Shown: positions 1 through 6,369, numbered from the stretch's first letter. The stretch is DNA of 6,727 nt from Clostridia bacterium (GCA_017457345.1 JAFTHR010000190.1:1-6727), one strand, 5' to 3'. Made by a program: numbers and translations. Notes: a model not told the origin generated them from the sequence alone.

Positions 1-11
1 AGAAAAGATAA
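1..11 (+). other. possible last codons of an upstream gene
   Basis: A TAA at 9-11 directly abuts the ATG of the pantothenate kinase frame at 12. This tight spacing is what the end of a preceding operon gene would look like. Only two sense codons (AAA AGA) are inside the window, so the product cannot be named. A biotin ligase gene (birA) often precedes coaX in Bacillota, but nothing here tests that. Confidence 0.25.
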
Positions 12-794
12 ATGATTATTTGTATCGATATCGGAAACACGAACATTAAATACGCTATCTACTAAGGAGACGAACTCAAAATCTCTTTCCGTGCGGCAAC
101 CGATTTCAAAAAGACTTCGGATGAGTACGGCGCACAACTTGTGAGTATGTTGCGCACAATGGACATTAAGCGTTCGGCAATCACGGGCGGGATCATTTCT
201 TCCGTTGTGCCGTCGCTGGATTATACGATTGATAAGATGTGTGACGTGTACTTGGGAATTACCCCCTTGCACGTTGCGCCCGGTTTAAAATCCGGGCTCA
301 ATATCCGTTGTGACGACGCGCGCGAAGTTGGTGCGGACCGTATCGTAAACTGCGTGTCTGCTATCGTGGGCTACGGCGACGGAACGCCTATGATCGTAAT
401 CGACTTCGGCACGGCAACAACGTTTAACATCATTAGCGAAAAGAGCGAGTTTATCGGCGGGGTAATCGCGCCGGGGATTAAGGGTTCGCTCGATTCGTTG
501 GTAAACGGCACGGCGAAACTGCCTAGGGTGGAAATTGAAGCGCCGAAGAGTGTAATTGCGAAAAACACCGTAACGAACATGCAAGCAGGGATCGTATTCG
601 GGTTTGCAGGGCTCGCCGAATATATGGTGAAAAAAATCAAAAAAGAACTTGGCGTAGAGAAAGTGAAAACGATTGCAACGGGCGGGTTCAGTTCGGTGAT
701 CGCAAAAGAAATTAGTTGTATCGACGTGGTGGATAAGTTTCTCACGCTCAAAGGTTTAAAGTATTTATACGAATTAAACAGCACGAAGGAATAA
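12..794 (+). pseudogene. coaX: type III pantothenate kinase, interrupted by an in-frame stop
   Basis: Type III pantothenate kinase phosphorylates pantothenate in the first step of coenzyme A synthesis. Reading from ATG 12 gives 260 codon positions, the normal family length. The N-terminal phosphate-binding motif DIGNTN is at codons 6-11, GADR (with the presumed catalytic Asp) near 107-110, DFGTATTF near 131-138, GGVIAPGI near 149-156 and TGG near 223-225. Codon 18 (63-65) is TAA, lying between an IY and a GDEL that both fit the family, so one sense codon has become a stop without a frameshift. The remaining open frame can start at GTG 141 or ATG 147, with no convincing ribosome site, and would lack DIGNTN, so it should be inactive. 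An AAGGAG directly follows the stop (64-69), but no standard start codon lies at the right distance. The rest of the frame is intact, so the mutation is recent or is a sequence error. Suppression or readthrough is possible but unsupported. hom follows after 34 bases. Confidence 0.85.
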
Positions 795-800
795 ACTTGT

Positions 801-814
801 ACGGCTAAAGCCGT
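801..814 (+). other. small inverted repeat between coaX and hom
   Basis: ACGGCT-AA-AGCCGT is a perfect 6-base inverted repeat, best folded as a 5-bp stem with a 4-base loop. It ends just before the hom ribosome site (AGGGAGG at 814-820). No U-tract follows, so it is not an intrinsic terminator. It could be a processing or stability hairpin. Confidence 0.4.
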
Positions 815-828
815 AGGGAGGAAAGGAA

Positions 829-2118
829 ATGGCAAAGAAGGTAGGGGTAGCGATTTTAGGGCTCGGCGTTGTAGGCGGCGGCACGTATAAAACGCTTACC
901 GAACATAAGGATTTCTATATCCGCACGCAAAACGTGGAAATTTCGGTAGAAACGGTGCTCGTTCGCCGCAAGGAAACGGCGTTTGATTTAGGGATTGAAG
1001 AAGATAGAATTTCGCAAAATATCGTGGAAGTGGTGGCAAATCCCGCGGTGGATATCGTCATTGAAACGATCGGCGGTTGCGGCGTGGCGAAAGAGTACGT
1101 TCTTGCGGCGCTTGCGCACGGCAAAACGGTTGTGACGGCGAACAAAGAACTAATTTCTAAGTATTCTCACGAATTGGAAAAGGAAGCAAAACGCAACGGT
1201 TGCGGTTTGTATTTTGAAGCAAGTTGCGTGGGTGGCGTGCCGATCATCCGCACTCTTTTAGACGGGGTGCAAGGCAACCACGTGACCGAAATGATGGGGA
1301 TCATCAACGGCACGACCAACTTCATTTTAACCAAGATGGCGCAAGATGGAGCAGACTATGAAGAAACGCTCAAAGAAGCGCAGCGTTTAGGGTATGCGGA
1401 AGCCGATCCCACCAACGACGTGGAAGCGTTCGACGCGCTTTACAAACTTTCTATTTTGTCTTCGATCGCATTCCACACCAAAGTGCCGCACAATAAAGTA
1501 TTCCGCGAAGGGATTTCGTCTATCCAAAAGGAAGATATTGCCTATGGTAAAGACCTTGGCTACACCTTAAAATTGTTAGCGATCGGCAAGAACACGCCGG
1601 AAGGGTTAGAAGCGCGCGGTCACCCCACGATTATAAAGAAGAACCATCCTTTGGCGAGCGTGAACGACGCGTACAACGCGGTATTTTTAAAAGGGGACGC
1701 GGTTGGCGACGTGATGCTTTATGGGAAAGGCGCAGGTGCGTTGCCTACGGCAAGCGCCGTGGTTTCCGACGTAATTTACGCGGCAACCCATTCCGATGTG
1801 AAGTATTCCACTTTCAAAAACACGGCAACGGCAGATGCGAACGTGAAGTTCGTTTCCGATTTCAAGAGTGCGTACTATATCCGTTTAGAAGTGGAAGATC
1901 GTGCAGGCGTTCTTGCTAAAATTTCGGGGATTTTTGCAAAGTACGGCGTGTCCATTATCGAAATGGTACAAAAGTCTAAAGAAGAAGCGAACAACGGCAA
2001 AATTCCTTTGATCTTTATCACGCACCAAACAACGGAAAACAGCGTTAAAAAATCCGTTGCAAAGATCAACGAACTTGATTTTGCAAAGGTGAAAACGACT
2101 ATTCGCGTGGAAGCATAA
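829..2118 (+). CDS. hom: homoserine dehydrogenase with C-terminal ACT domain
   Basis: This cytoplasmic enzyme reduces aspartate semialdehyde to homoserine with NAD(P)H, the branch point to threonine and methionine. The 429 residues match the usual monofunctional length. The N-terminal Rossmann fold has GLGVVG at 11-16. The catalytic domain has ANKELI at 104-109 (Lys106), EASCVGG at 130-136, GIINGTTN at 157-164, and LGYAEADPTNDVEAFDALYK at 188-207, with Asp202 and the conserved Lys206. The GKGAG loop that closes the cofactor site is at 299-303. Residues ~346-425 form an ACT domain, beginning YYIRLEVEDRAGVLAKIS, which in this family commonly mediates feedback by threonine. ATG 829 is preceded by AGGGAGG at 814-820, with a further AAAGGAA just ahead of the start. 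The gene lies 34 bases after coaX and ends at a strong terminator, so it is probably last in its operon. No aspartate kinase or threonine synthase gene is in view. All expected motifs are present and the enzyme should be functional. Confidence 0.95.
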   Translation: MAKKVGVAILGLGVVGGGTYKTLTEHKDFYIRTQNVEISVETVLVRRKETAFDLGIEEDRISQNIVEVVANPAVDIVIETIGGCGVAKEYVLAALAHGKTVVTANKELISKYSHELEKEAKRNGCGLYFEASCVGGVPIIRTLLDGVQGNHVTEMMGIINGTTNFILTKMAQDGADYEETLKEAQRLGYAEADPTNDVEAFDALYKLSILSSIAFHTKVPHNKVFREGISSIQKEDIAYGKDLGYTLKLLAIGKNTPEGLEARGHPTIIKKNHPLASVNDAYNAVFLKGDAVGDVMLYGKGAGALPTASAVVSDVIYAATHSDVKYSTFKNTATADANVKFVSDFKSAYYIRLEVEDRAGVLAKISGIFAKYGVSIIEMVQKSKEEANNGKIPLIFITHQTTENSVKKSVAKINELDFAKVKTTIRVEA

Positions 2119-2123
2119 CGAAT

Positions 2124-2151
2124 AAAAGGGCGAGTTGTTCTCGCCTTTTTT
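2124..2151 (+). terminator. intrinsic terminator after hom
   Basis: A GC-rich stem GGCGAG (2129-2134) pairs with CTCGCC (2140-2145) around the loop TTGTT, followed by six T (2146-2151). A run of A before the stem can extend pairing into the T-tract, so it may also act on the opposite strand. It starts 6 bases after the hom stop. Confidence 0.88.
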
Positions 2152-2171
2152 CACACTTAAAAGGAGAAAAA

Positions 2172-3062
2172 ATGAAAGGACTAATTCTCATAAACGGGTA
2201 TCCTGCCGCGCCCAAGTTTCTCGCACAAGCGGAGCGAATAAAAGAAGAACTTTGTGCGCTTGGCGTAAGCGTTCGCGTGGTGAAAAACGGCGAAGTAGGC
2301 GTGAAGATGCTTTCAAACGGCCGGTTGCAAACGTTCGGCGTTCAAAAGGATGAAACGTTTTGCGTGTATTTAGATAAAGACAAGTATCTTTCCCGCGCGC
2401 TCGAAATGTCTGGGCTTCGCTTGTTTAATAGCGCTACGGCAGTGGAAACGTGCGACGATAAGTCTACCACCTATTTGGCGCTTGCATCCAAAGGTGTGCG
2501 CGTGGTGGAAACGATCTTTGCCCCGCTTTGCTATACCCGTGGCGCAGAGCCGAACGAAACTTTTTTAGCCAAAGTGCAAAGCGAAGTTTCTCTCCCTGTG
2601 GTGGTAAAAAAATGCTATGGGAGTTTTGGTGCGGGCGTACGGCTTGCGCGAAGCGCAAAAGAACTTTTTGAAGCGGCGAAGGACGCGTTATTCGAGCCGC
2701 ATTGTTATCAAAAATACGTGGCGAAATCGAAGGGAAAGGACGTGCGCGTTATCGTAATCGGTGGTAAAGCGGTTGGGGCAATGGAGCGCACGGCGAAAGA
2801 AGAAGAGTTCCGATCAAACGTTGAACTTGGCGGCACGGGCAAAGCAATTCCGCTCACGCCCGCATTCCAACAGGCGGCGGAAAAGGCGGCAAACGTTTTA
2901 GGGTTGGATTATTGCGGGGTAGATCTGTTGTACGGAGAGAGCGGTGAGCCGTTGCTTTGTGAAGTGAACTCTAACGCCTTTTTCGAAGCGTTCGAACGGG
3001 TGACGGGCATAAACGTTGCAAAAACTTATGCCGAGCATATCGTTTCCACGCAAAAACGCTAG
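2172..3062 (+). CDS. RimK-family ATP-grasp ligase
   Basis: The 296-residue protein has the RimK/LysX/MptN type of ATP-grasp fold. Such enzymes use ATP to join an amino acid to a carboxylate through an acyl-phosphate. An N-terminal domain of about 90 residues precedes DDKSTTYLAL at 95-104, where Lys97 fits the ATP-binding lysine. The glycine-rich loop is PVVVKKCYGSFGAGV (142-156). KDVRVIVIGGKAVGAMER (189-206), FRSN (213-216), LGLDYCGVDLL (243-253, Asp251) and CEVNSN (263-268, Glu264 and Asn266, probable Mg ligands) follow in family order. The start ATG has AAAAGGAG at 2159-2166, just upstream. Family membership is seen directly, but the substrate cannot be read: candidates include glutamate addition to a protein or cofactor, or a small-molecule ligase. 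The hom terminator lies between it and hom, so it depends on readthrough or on a promoter I could not identify. The gene looks complete. Confidence 0.85.
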   Translation: MKGLILINGYPAAPKFLAQAERIKEELCALGVSVRVVKNGEVGVKMLSNGRLQTFGVQKDETFCVYLDKDKYLSRALEMSGLRLFNSATAVETCDDKSTTYLALASKGVRVVETIFAPLCYTRGAEPNETFLAKVQSEVSLPVVVKKCYGSFGAGVRLARSAKELFEAAKDALFEPHCYQKYVAKSKGKDVRVIVIGGKAVGAMERTAKEEEFRSNVELGGTGKAIPLTPAFQQAAEKAANVLGLDYCGVDLLYGESGEPLLCEVNSNAFFEAFERVTGINVAKTYAEHIVSTQKR

Positions 3063-3092
3063 AAAAAAGCGTTCATTTTTCGAACATTTTTT
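3063..3092 (+). terminator. weak AT-rich terminator-like hairpin
   Basis: Directly after the ATP-grasp stop, A6 (3063-3068) and GTTC (3071-3074) can pair with GAAC (3082-3085) and T6 (3087-3092), with a small internal mismatch and a 7-base loop. The stem is weak, but a U-rich tail follows, including a second T7 run at 3096-3102. It separates this gene from the next promoter. Confidence 0.4.
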
Positions 3093-3113
3093 ACATTTTT
3101 TTCAAAAAGGGTA

Positions 3114-3142
3114 TTGACAAACGTAAGTCGCGGTGATAAAAT
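3114..3142 (+). promoter_or_regulatory. sigma-A type promoter of the lipoprotein gene
   Basis: TTGACA at 3114-3119 and TAAAAT at 3137-3142 are separated by exactly 17 bases. Transcription should start near A3149, giving a leader of about 90 bases. The -35 box sits in CAAAAAGGGTATTGACAAA (3103-3121), nearly the same context as the promoter at 5755. The gene it serves begins at 3239. Confidence 0.85.
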
Positions 3143-3153
3143 ATATTTATTAA

Positions 3154-3181
3154 GTACGCGCGTACGCTTGTCTTTTTTTTT
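3154..3181 (+). promoter_or_regulatory. palindrome and T9 run in the lipoprotein leader
   Basis: GTACGCGCGTAC at 3154-3165 is a perfect 12-base palindrome beginning 12 bases after the end of the -10 box, about +5 of the transcript. A T9 run follows at 3173-3181. The palindrome could be a repressor operator, a 5' stabilising hairpin, or with the T run a weak attenuator. Its RNA stem would be only 4 bp around a 4-base loop, so a DNA operator role fits at least as well. Confidence 0.45.
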
Positions 3182-3238
3182 GTAAAACAGCTTAAACGTT
3201 GCGCGAAAAGGTAAAGAAAAACTCAAAGGGGGAATCTC

Positions 3239-5668
3239 ATGAGAAAGAAATCAAAATTACTTACTCTTGCTCTCAGCGCTTGTGTGGCGCTTAGTTTTGG
3301 GTTGACGTCCTGTGTGAACGGATGCCCTCACGATAACGACGGCAAGGGATATGAAAAGGATGCAACGCACCATTGGTACGTGTGCAACGACTGTGGTGAA
3401 AACTTTGATAAAGCCGAACACACTTTTAAGAACGGCGTTTGCGAAGTTTGCGGTGAACCTGGTTCGTCGTCTGGCGGCGGTACTAGCGCTTCTACCACGT
3501 TGAATAGCGTTTCGCTTGATAAGAGCGAAGCAACGCTTGAAGTTGGCGATACGTTAACGCTCGTAGCAACCACCGATCCCACGGATTATAGCGGCACGGC
3601 AACTTGGACTTCTACGAATAAAGACGTTGCAACCGTATCTTCTAAGGGTAAAGTGACTGCGAAAGCAGAAGGTACTACCACCATTAAAGTTAAATTCGGC
3701 TCCGGCTCGAAAGCAAAAACCGCTACTTGCGAAATTACGGTTGTAGCAGCAGGCGGCGGCAGCGAAACTCCTGGCGGCAGCGAAACGCCCGGTGGAAGTG
3801 AAACCCCTGGCGGAAGCGAAACTCCCGGTGGAAGCGAAACTCCCGTAGATAAGTCCTGTACGTCCGTTTCGTTGAATAAGAGTAGCGTTTCGTTGCTCGT
3901 AGGCGGTACGGAAACGCTTGTTGCGACTACGAATCCTACGGACACGACGGATACGATTTCGTGGCTCACGGGCGACGCGTCGGTTGCAACCGTAGCAAAC
4001 GGCGTAGTGACGGCGGTGGGCGTAGGTTCGACGACGATTACCGTTCAATGCGGTTCTCAAACGGCAACCTGTTCGGTATCCGTCACGCAAACGACTGATT
4101 TTGCTCTTTCGGTTCAAAGTTTGGAACTCAAAGTCGGTATGCAAGAAACGGTGACGGCTGAAGCGGAAATTAACGGTCAACCTGCGGTTGGCGCGGTGAT
4201 TTCTTGGGTTTCGGATAGCAACTCGATTGCAACGGTTGATAACAACGGTAAGATTACGGGTGTAGCCGCTGGTAGCACAACGATTACCGCAAGTTGGACT
4301 CCTGAGGGCGAAAGCACGCCTTTAACAGCAACGGTTGAGGTTTCCGTTTCTTCGAATCAATTAACGCTTTCCGCGAAACAATACGTGGAAAAGGGTGTAA
4401 GCGACACGGCGTTCGATTTCACCGAATTCGATAACGAACTTCGTGGCTATACCTTAACGAGCGCGAAATTCGGCTCTACGGACGTGACGTCTTCGATTGC
4501 TTCCAGCACCACTCGCGTGTATGCGGTTAGCAATACGGCTGCGTATAGCGGTACGCTCGGTACGACGTCGGATATGACGTTCACCTTCACGAATCCTGAA
4601 AATTCGACGGATAAGTGGGTGGTTTCGGCGCAAGCAATGCTCGTCACGCAAGCCCTCCGCGATAAGGCGGATATCGACGGGTTCTTGGACGTAGCCTATG
4701 CACAAGAAGGTGCAGGTGTACAAACGAACGCAAACGGCGTGAAATACGGTTTGTGGAAAGGCTATTTCGTTCTTGCAAACGATATTCAATACAACCCTGT
4801 TAGCGCAACGATCGACCAGTTGGATGAGTATTATCAAACCATGACATATCAATGGTGGGTGGCGACTTATGGTTCAGCTGCACTTGGGGGCAACGGTAGA
4901 ATAGGTGATCCGCTCTACGGCGGTGGTTTCGACGGTACGTTTGACGGTCAAGGCTACAAGATCGATAAATTGTGCGTGTCTAATAATCACGGAACTACCT
5001 CGAGCGGTGCGTTTATCGGTAAATTGAGTACGAACGGTATTATTAAGAACGTGGCGTTCACGAATGCATATCACCTTGGCTGCGGTGGGTTCTTAACGGC
5101 AACTGGTCATGGTACGGTTGAGGACGTATATATCCAAGCGGCTTACCAAGCAAGAGAAGGTTGGCAAAACGACCGTTCCGGGTTCATCTTCTCGAGAGAC
5201 ATTATGGCTGGTGCTGCGGTTAGACGTGTTGTTGTAAAGGTAGACTCGCGTTCCGCGTTCACGGATTTGGCTTCTTGGACGCTTGGTGCAATCCACTTCA
5301 ATTACGGCATCTATCAACAAGTATTCTCCATTTGTGATGGCGATATAACTCCTTGTGACGTATTATCCGATTATGGCGTAACGGGTACGCCTGACACGTG
5401 GATGTACTACAACACGTTGGCGGAATTCAAGAACGGTGCGACGGGTAAACCGGCTGCGTGGGAGTTCACGGGTAACTTCGCCGACTGGACGGCAGGCGTT
5501 TGGTCGATAGCAATGGGTATTGCCATCATCATCGCTAAAAAGAACGATGAAAAAGAAAAGGCGAAGAAGATGCTCGTCAACTACGGTATAGGTATGGTCA
5601 TCATCTTTGCTATCTTGATTGCCATCCCGTTTCTTGTAAGAGGAATTGCGGCTTTGGTGGCAACATAA
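3239..5668 (+). CDS. Ig-like (BIG2) surface lipoprotein with a C-terminal two-helix membrane module
   Basis: The 809-residue product begins with a lipoprotein signal (MRKKSK, a hydrophobic core, then lipobox LTSC with Cys25). Residues 25-72 hold a zinc-ribbon-like pattern: CVNGC, His31, HHW at 44-46, CNDC at 49-52, His61 and CEVC at 68-71. Three group-2 Ig-like domains follow at about 85-170, 205-284 and 288-371, each with the VSLDKSEATLEVGDTL / ATV..GKVTAKAEGTTTI style. Five GGSETP repeats (173-202) link the first two. A beta-rich segment of unknown type (375-480) precedes a GLUG-like region with YFVLANDI at 509-516 and GGGFDGTFDGQGYKI at 561-575. The end is odd: after FADWTAGVW come a short hydrophobic helix (~751-766), a charged loop KKNDEKEKAKKM (767-778) and a long helix (~783-808), as in VirB2/TrbC-like pilins. 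The charged loop would face the cytoplasm, which fits an outside N-terminus. The ribosome site is AAAGGGGG at 3225-3232, 6 bases before ATG. A role in adhesion or surface binding is inferred. No enzymatic motif was seen. Confidence 0.88.
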   Translation: MRKKSKLLTLALSACVALSFGLTSCVNGCPHDNDGKGYEKDATHHWYVCNDCGENFDKAEHTFKNGVCEVCGEPGSSSGGGTSASTTLNSVSLDKSEATLEVGDTLTLVATTDPTDYSGTATWTSTNKDVATVSSKGKVTAKAEGTTTIKVKFGSGSKAKTATCEITVVAAGGGSETPGGSETPGGSETPGGSETPGGSETPVDKSCTSVSLNKSSVSLLVGGTETLVATTNPTDTTDTISWLTGDASVATVANGVVTAVGVGSTTITVQCGSQTATCSVSVTQTTDFALSVQSLELKVGMQETVTAEAEINGQPAVGAVISWVSDSNSIATVDNNGKITGVAAGSTTITASWTPEGESTPLTATVEVSVSSNQLTLSAKQYVEKGVSDTAFDFTEFDNELRGYTLTSAKFGSTDVTSSIASSTTRVYAVSNTAAYSGTLGTTSDMTFTFTNPENSTDKWVVSAQAMLVTQALRDKADIDGFLDVAYAQEGAGVQTNANGVKYGLWKGYFVLANDIQYNPVSATIDQLDEYYQTMTYQWWVATYGSAALGGNGRIGDPLYGGGFDGTFDGQGYKIDKLCVSNNHGTTSSGAFIGKLSTNGIIKNVAFTNAYHLGCGGFLTATGHGTVEDVYIQAAYQAREGWQNDRSGFIFSRDIMAGAAVRRVVVKVDSRSAFTDLASWTLGAIHFNYGIYQQVFSICDGDITPCDVLSDYGVTGTPDTWMYYNTLAEFKNGATGKPAAWEFTGNFADWTAGVWSIAMGIAIIIAKKNDEKEKAKKMLVNYGIGMVIIFAILIAIPFLVRGIAALVAT
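3755..3844 (+). repeat. five 18-bp repeats encoding GGSETP
   Basis: Five tandem in-frame 18-base units encode GGSETP and form a flexible linker between Ig-like domains 1 and 2. The units differ by synonymous changes at the Gly, Ser, Thr and Pro codons (for example GGCGGCAGCGAAACTCCT against GGTGGAAGTGAAACCCCT). They are therefore not a freshly expanded slippage array. Confidence 0.9.
5495..5665 (+). other. pilin-like (VirB2/TrbC-type) two-helix segment at the lipoprotein C-terminus
   Basis: Residues ~753-809 read as hydrophobic (SIAMGIAIIIA), charged loop (KKNDEKEKAKKM), then a second hydrophobic stretch starting NYGIGMVIIFAILIAIPFLV and ending in RGIAALVAT. This resembles the small two-helix VirB2/TrbC-like subunits of Gram-positive conjugative elements. 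The first helix is short, as if its beginning was lost when it joined the lipoprotein near GVWSI. The resemblance is by pattern only; an unrelated two-helix membrane anchor is the main alternative. Confidence 0.5.
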
Positions 5669-5673
5669 CGAAA

Positions 5674-5719
5674 CGATTGTTTGGGCGTATGGCGGTTGCC
5701 GTGCGCCCTGCAAAAATCG
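5674..5719 (+). terminator. long structured hairpin after the lipoprotein gene
   Basis: GGGCGTATGGC (5683-5693) pairs with GCCGTGCGCCC (5698-5708) as an 11-bp stem with two G-U pairs around a GGTT loop. An outer CGATT (5674-5678) / AATCG (5715-5719) pairing can close it. It starts 6 bases after the stop codon. No U-run follows immediately, so on its own it is more a 3'-end stabiliser or an unusual terminator. A U-tailed hairpin follows at 5723. Confidence 0.55.
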
Positions 5720-5722
5720 CAC

Positions 5723-5742
5723 ACAACTTTTTGTTGTTTTTT
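5723..5742 (+). terminator. AT-rich terminator hairpin before the second promoter
   Basis: ACAAC (5723-5727) pairs with GTTGT (5733-5737) over a T5 loop and is followed by further T to 5742. The stem is short. Together with the hairpin at 5674-5719 it plausibly ends the lipoprotein transcript just before the next promoter. Confidence 0.5.
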
Positions 5743-5754
5743 GCTCAAAAGGTA

Positions 5755-5783
5755 TTGACAAAGACAAACGAAGCGACTATAAT
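5755..5783 (+). promoter_or_regulatory. near-perfect sigma-A promoter of the TnpV-like operon
   Basis: TTGACA (5755-5760) and TATAAT (5778-5783) are full consensus with a 17-base spacer. Transcription should start near 5788-5790. A -35 context of CAAAAGGTATTGACAAA (5746-5762) is shared with the promoter at 3114. Such a strong promoter on small accessory genes would usually need a repressor or other control. Confidence 0.9.
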
Positions 5784-5794
5784 GAAAATGCAAG

Positions 5795-5810
5795 GTCGTA
5801 TCAATACGAC
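5795..5810 (+). promoter_or_regulatory. operator-like inverted repeat at the transcript start
   Basis: GTCGTAT-CA-ATACGAC is a perfect 7-base inverted repeat starting 12 bases after the -10 box, about +5. It could be an operator for a dimeric repressor (the ribbon-helix-helix-like product at 6370 is one candidate, by inference) or a 5' hairpin with a TCAA loop that protects the mRNA. It ends 10 bases before the ribosome site at 5821. Confidence 0.55.
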
Positions 5811-5833
5811 TTGACACAAAAAGGAGGTTGGCT

Positions 5834-6196
5834 ATGAACACGGCAGAAGTTTTGAGAAAAGCAGAAGCAGGAGAGGGTTTGACGGTCGAGGAAGTGAAAG
5901 TTTATCAAACACTTGTAACGCCCGTCAAGCATACCTACGGAAAGTACGGAACGCTCGCAAAGAAGTATCTTGAAGAACACAATCCGGCAAAGTTATGGAC
6001 GATTGAGAATATCCCCGAATACTTGCACGGAGTGGATGCGGCGGCAGACAGAATGTACGAAGCAATGTACGCAAAATTGTCGGCTTCCGATCAGTTCAAA
6101 AAGAACGGCGACTTTATGCACGACTTGCAAGTGGAAACGGAGATCCGAAACCGTATCGACACGGAAATCTTGAACGAAATAGTCTATGTGAACTAA
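5834..6196 (+). CDS. TnpV-like protein of clostridial mobile elements
   Basis: The 120-residue protein resembles the TnpV family first named from Tn4451-type clostridial transposons, whose function is unknown. The visible family pattern is YGKYGTLAKKYLEEHNP at 35-51, a leucine-spaced stretch with YLHGVDAAADRMYEAM around 63-78, and a C-terminal IRNRIDTEILNEIVYV (104-119) matching the family's IRxRAxEIVxxELIY ending. The YTxxGDYYLPD-type N-terminus of many members is replaced here by a different 30-residue lead. ATG 5834 is chosen because AAGGAGG (5821-5827) lies 6 bases upstream; an in-frame TTG at 5828 touches that site and is too close. It is the first gene of a three-gene operon with 11- and 9-base gaps. 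The product is soluble and mostly helical. The assignment rests on remembered family patterns and a profile search could overturn it. Confidence 0.65.
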   Translation: MNTAEVLRKAEAGEGLTVEEVKVYQTLVTPVKHTYGKYGTLAKKYLEEHNPAKLWTIENIPEYLHGVDAAADRMYEAMYAKLSASDQFKKNGDFMHDLQVETEIRNRIDTEILNEIVYVN

Positions 6197-6207
6197 AGGA
6201 ACGAAGT

Positions 6208-6360
6208 ATGGAAAAGAAAGACGTTAAGAAAGTAGTTGAGAAGACGGCTTCCGTAACGGGAAAGGTTGTCAGAACTGGACTTGGATTAGGGTTGTTACTC
6301 TTAAACGTAGCGGCGACCGCGGTCGGAGCAATCGTTTGTGCGGTTACTTCGCAAGACTGA
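6208..6360 (+). CDS. 50-residue single-pass membrane protein
   Basis: This small gene encodes a Lys-rich amphipathic start (MEKKDVKKVVEKTASVTGK) and then one hydrophobic helix at about residues 24-46, rich in Gly, Leu, Ala and Val, ending AVTSQD. There is no lipobox and no signal cleavage site, so it should stay in the membrane, with the positive N-terminus inside. AAAGGA (6195-6200) lies 7 bases before ATG, overlapping the stop of the TnpV-like gene, so the two are translationally close. The next gene starts 9 bases after its TGA. I do not recognise the family. Size and context are compatible with a small mobile-element accessory protein, but a function cannot be given. Confidence 0.7.
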   Translation: MEKKDVKKVVEKTASVTGKVVRTGLGLGLLLLNVAATAVGAIVCAVTSQD

Positions 6361-6369
6361 GGTGAAAAG

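Noticed and set aside
63..65. TAA reassigned to an amino acid in this organism
   Set aside because: hom, the lipoprotein gene, the TnpV-like gene and the RHH-like gene all end at TAA exactly where the protein family or operon layout expects it, so TAA is a normal stop here.
371..835. Long open frame on the minus strand opposite coaX
   Set aside because: It lies antisense to a clear protein-family frame, has low-complexity Ser/Thr/Phe content, and no ribosome site or family motif was seen.
2135..2353. Open frame overlapping the terminator and the ATP-grasp start
   Set aside because: It begins inside the terminator stem and loop, is dominated by Lys/Arg/Ser, and runs in another frame through the well-supported ATP-grasp gene.
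3755..3844. Repeat considered as a CRISPR or phase-variable slippage array
   Set aside because: The 18-base units are in frame, have no spacers, encode a common linker motif and differ synonymously.
3554..4180. Long minus-strand open frame opposite the Ig-like domains
   Set aside because: Its Arg/Ala/Ser-rich, repetitive composition is what the complement of the Thr/Val/Gly-rich repeats and the GGSETP array produces. No motif or start signal supports it.
5811..5816. Second TTGACA as a further promoter for the TnpV-like gene
   Set aside because: No -10 box lies 16-18 bases downstream; that interval is the ribosome site and start codon.
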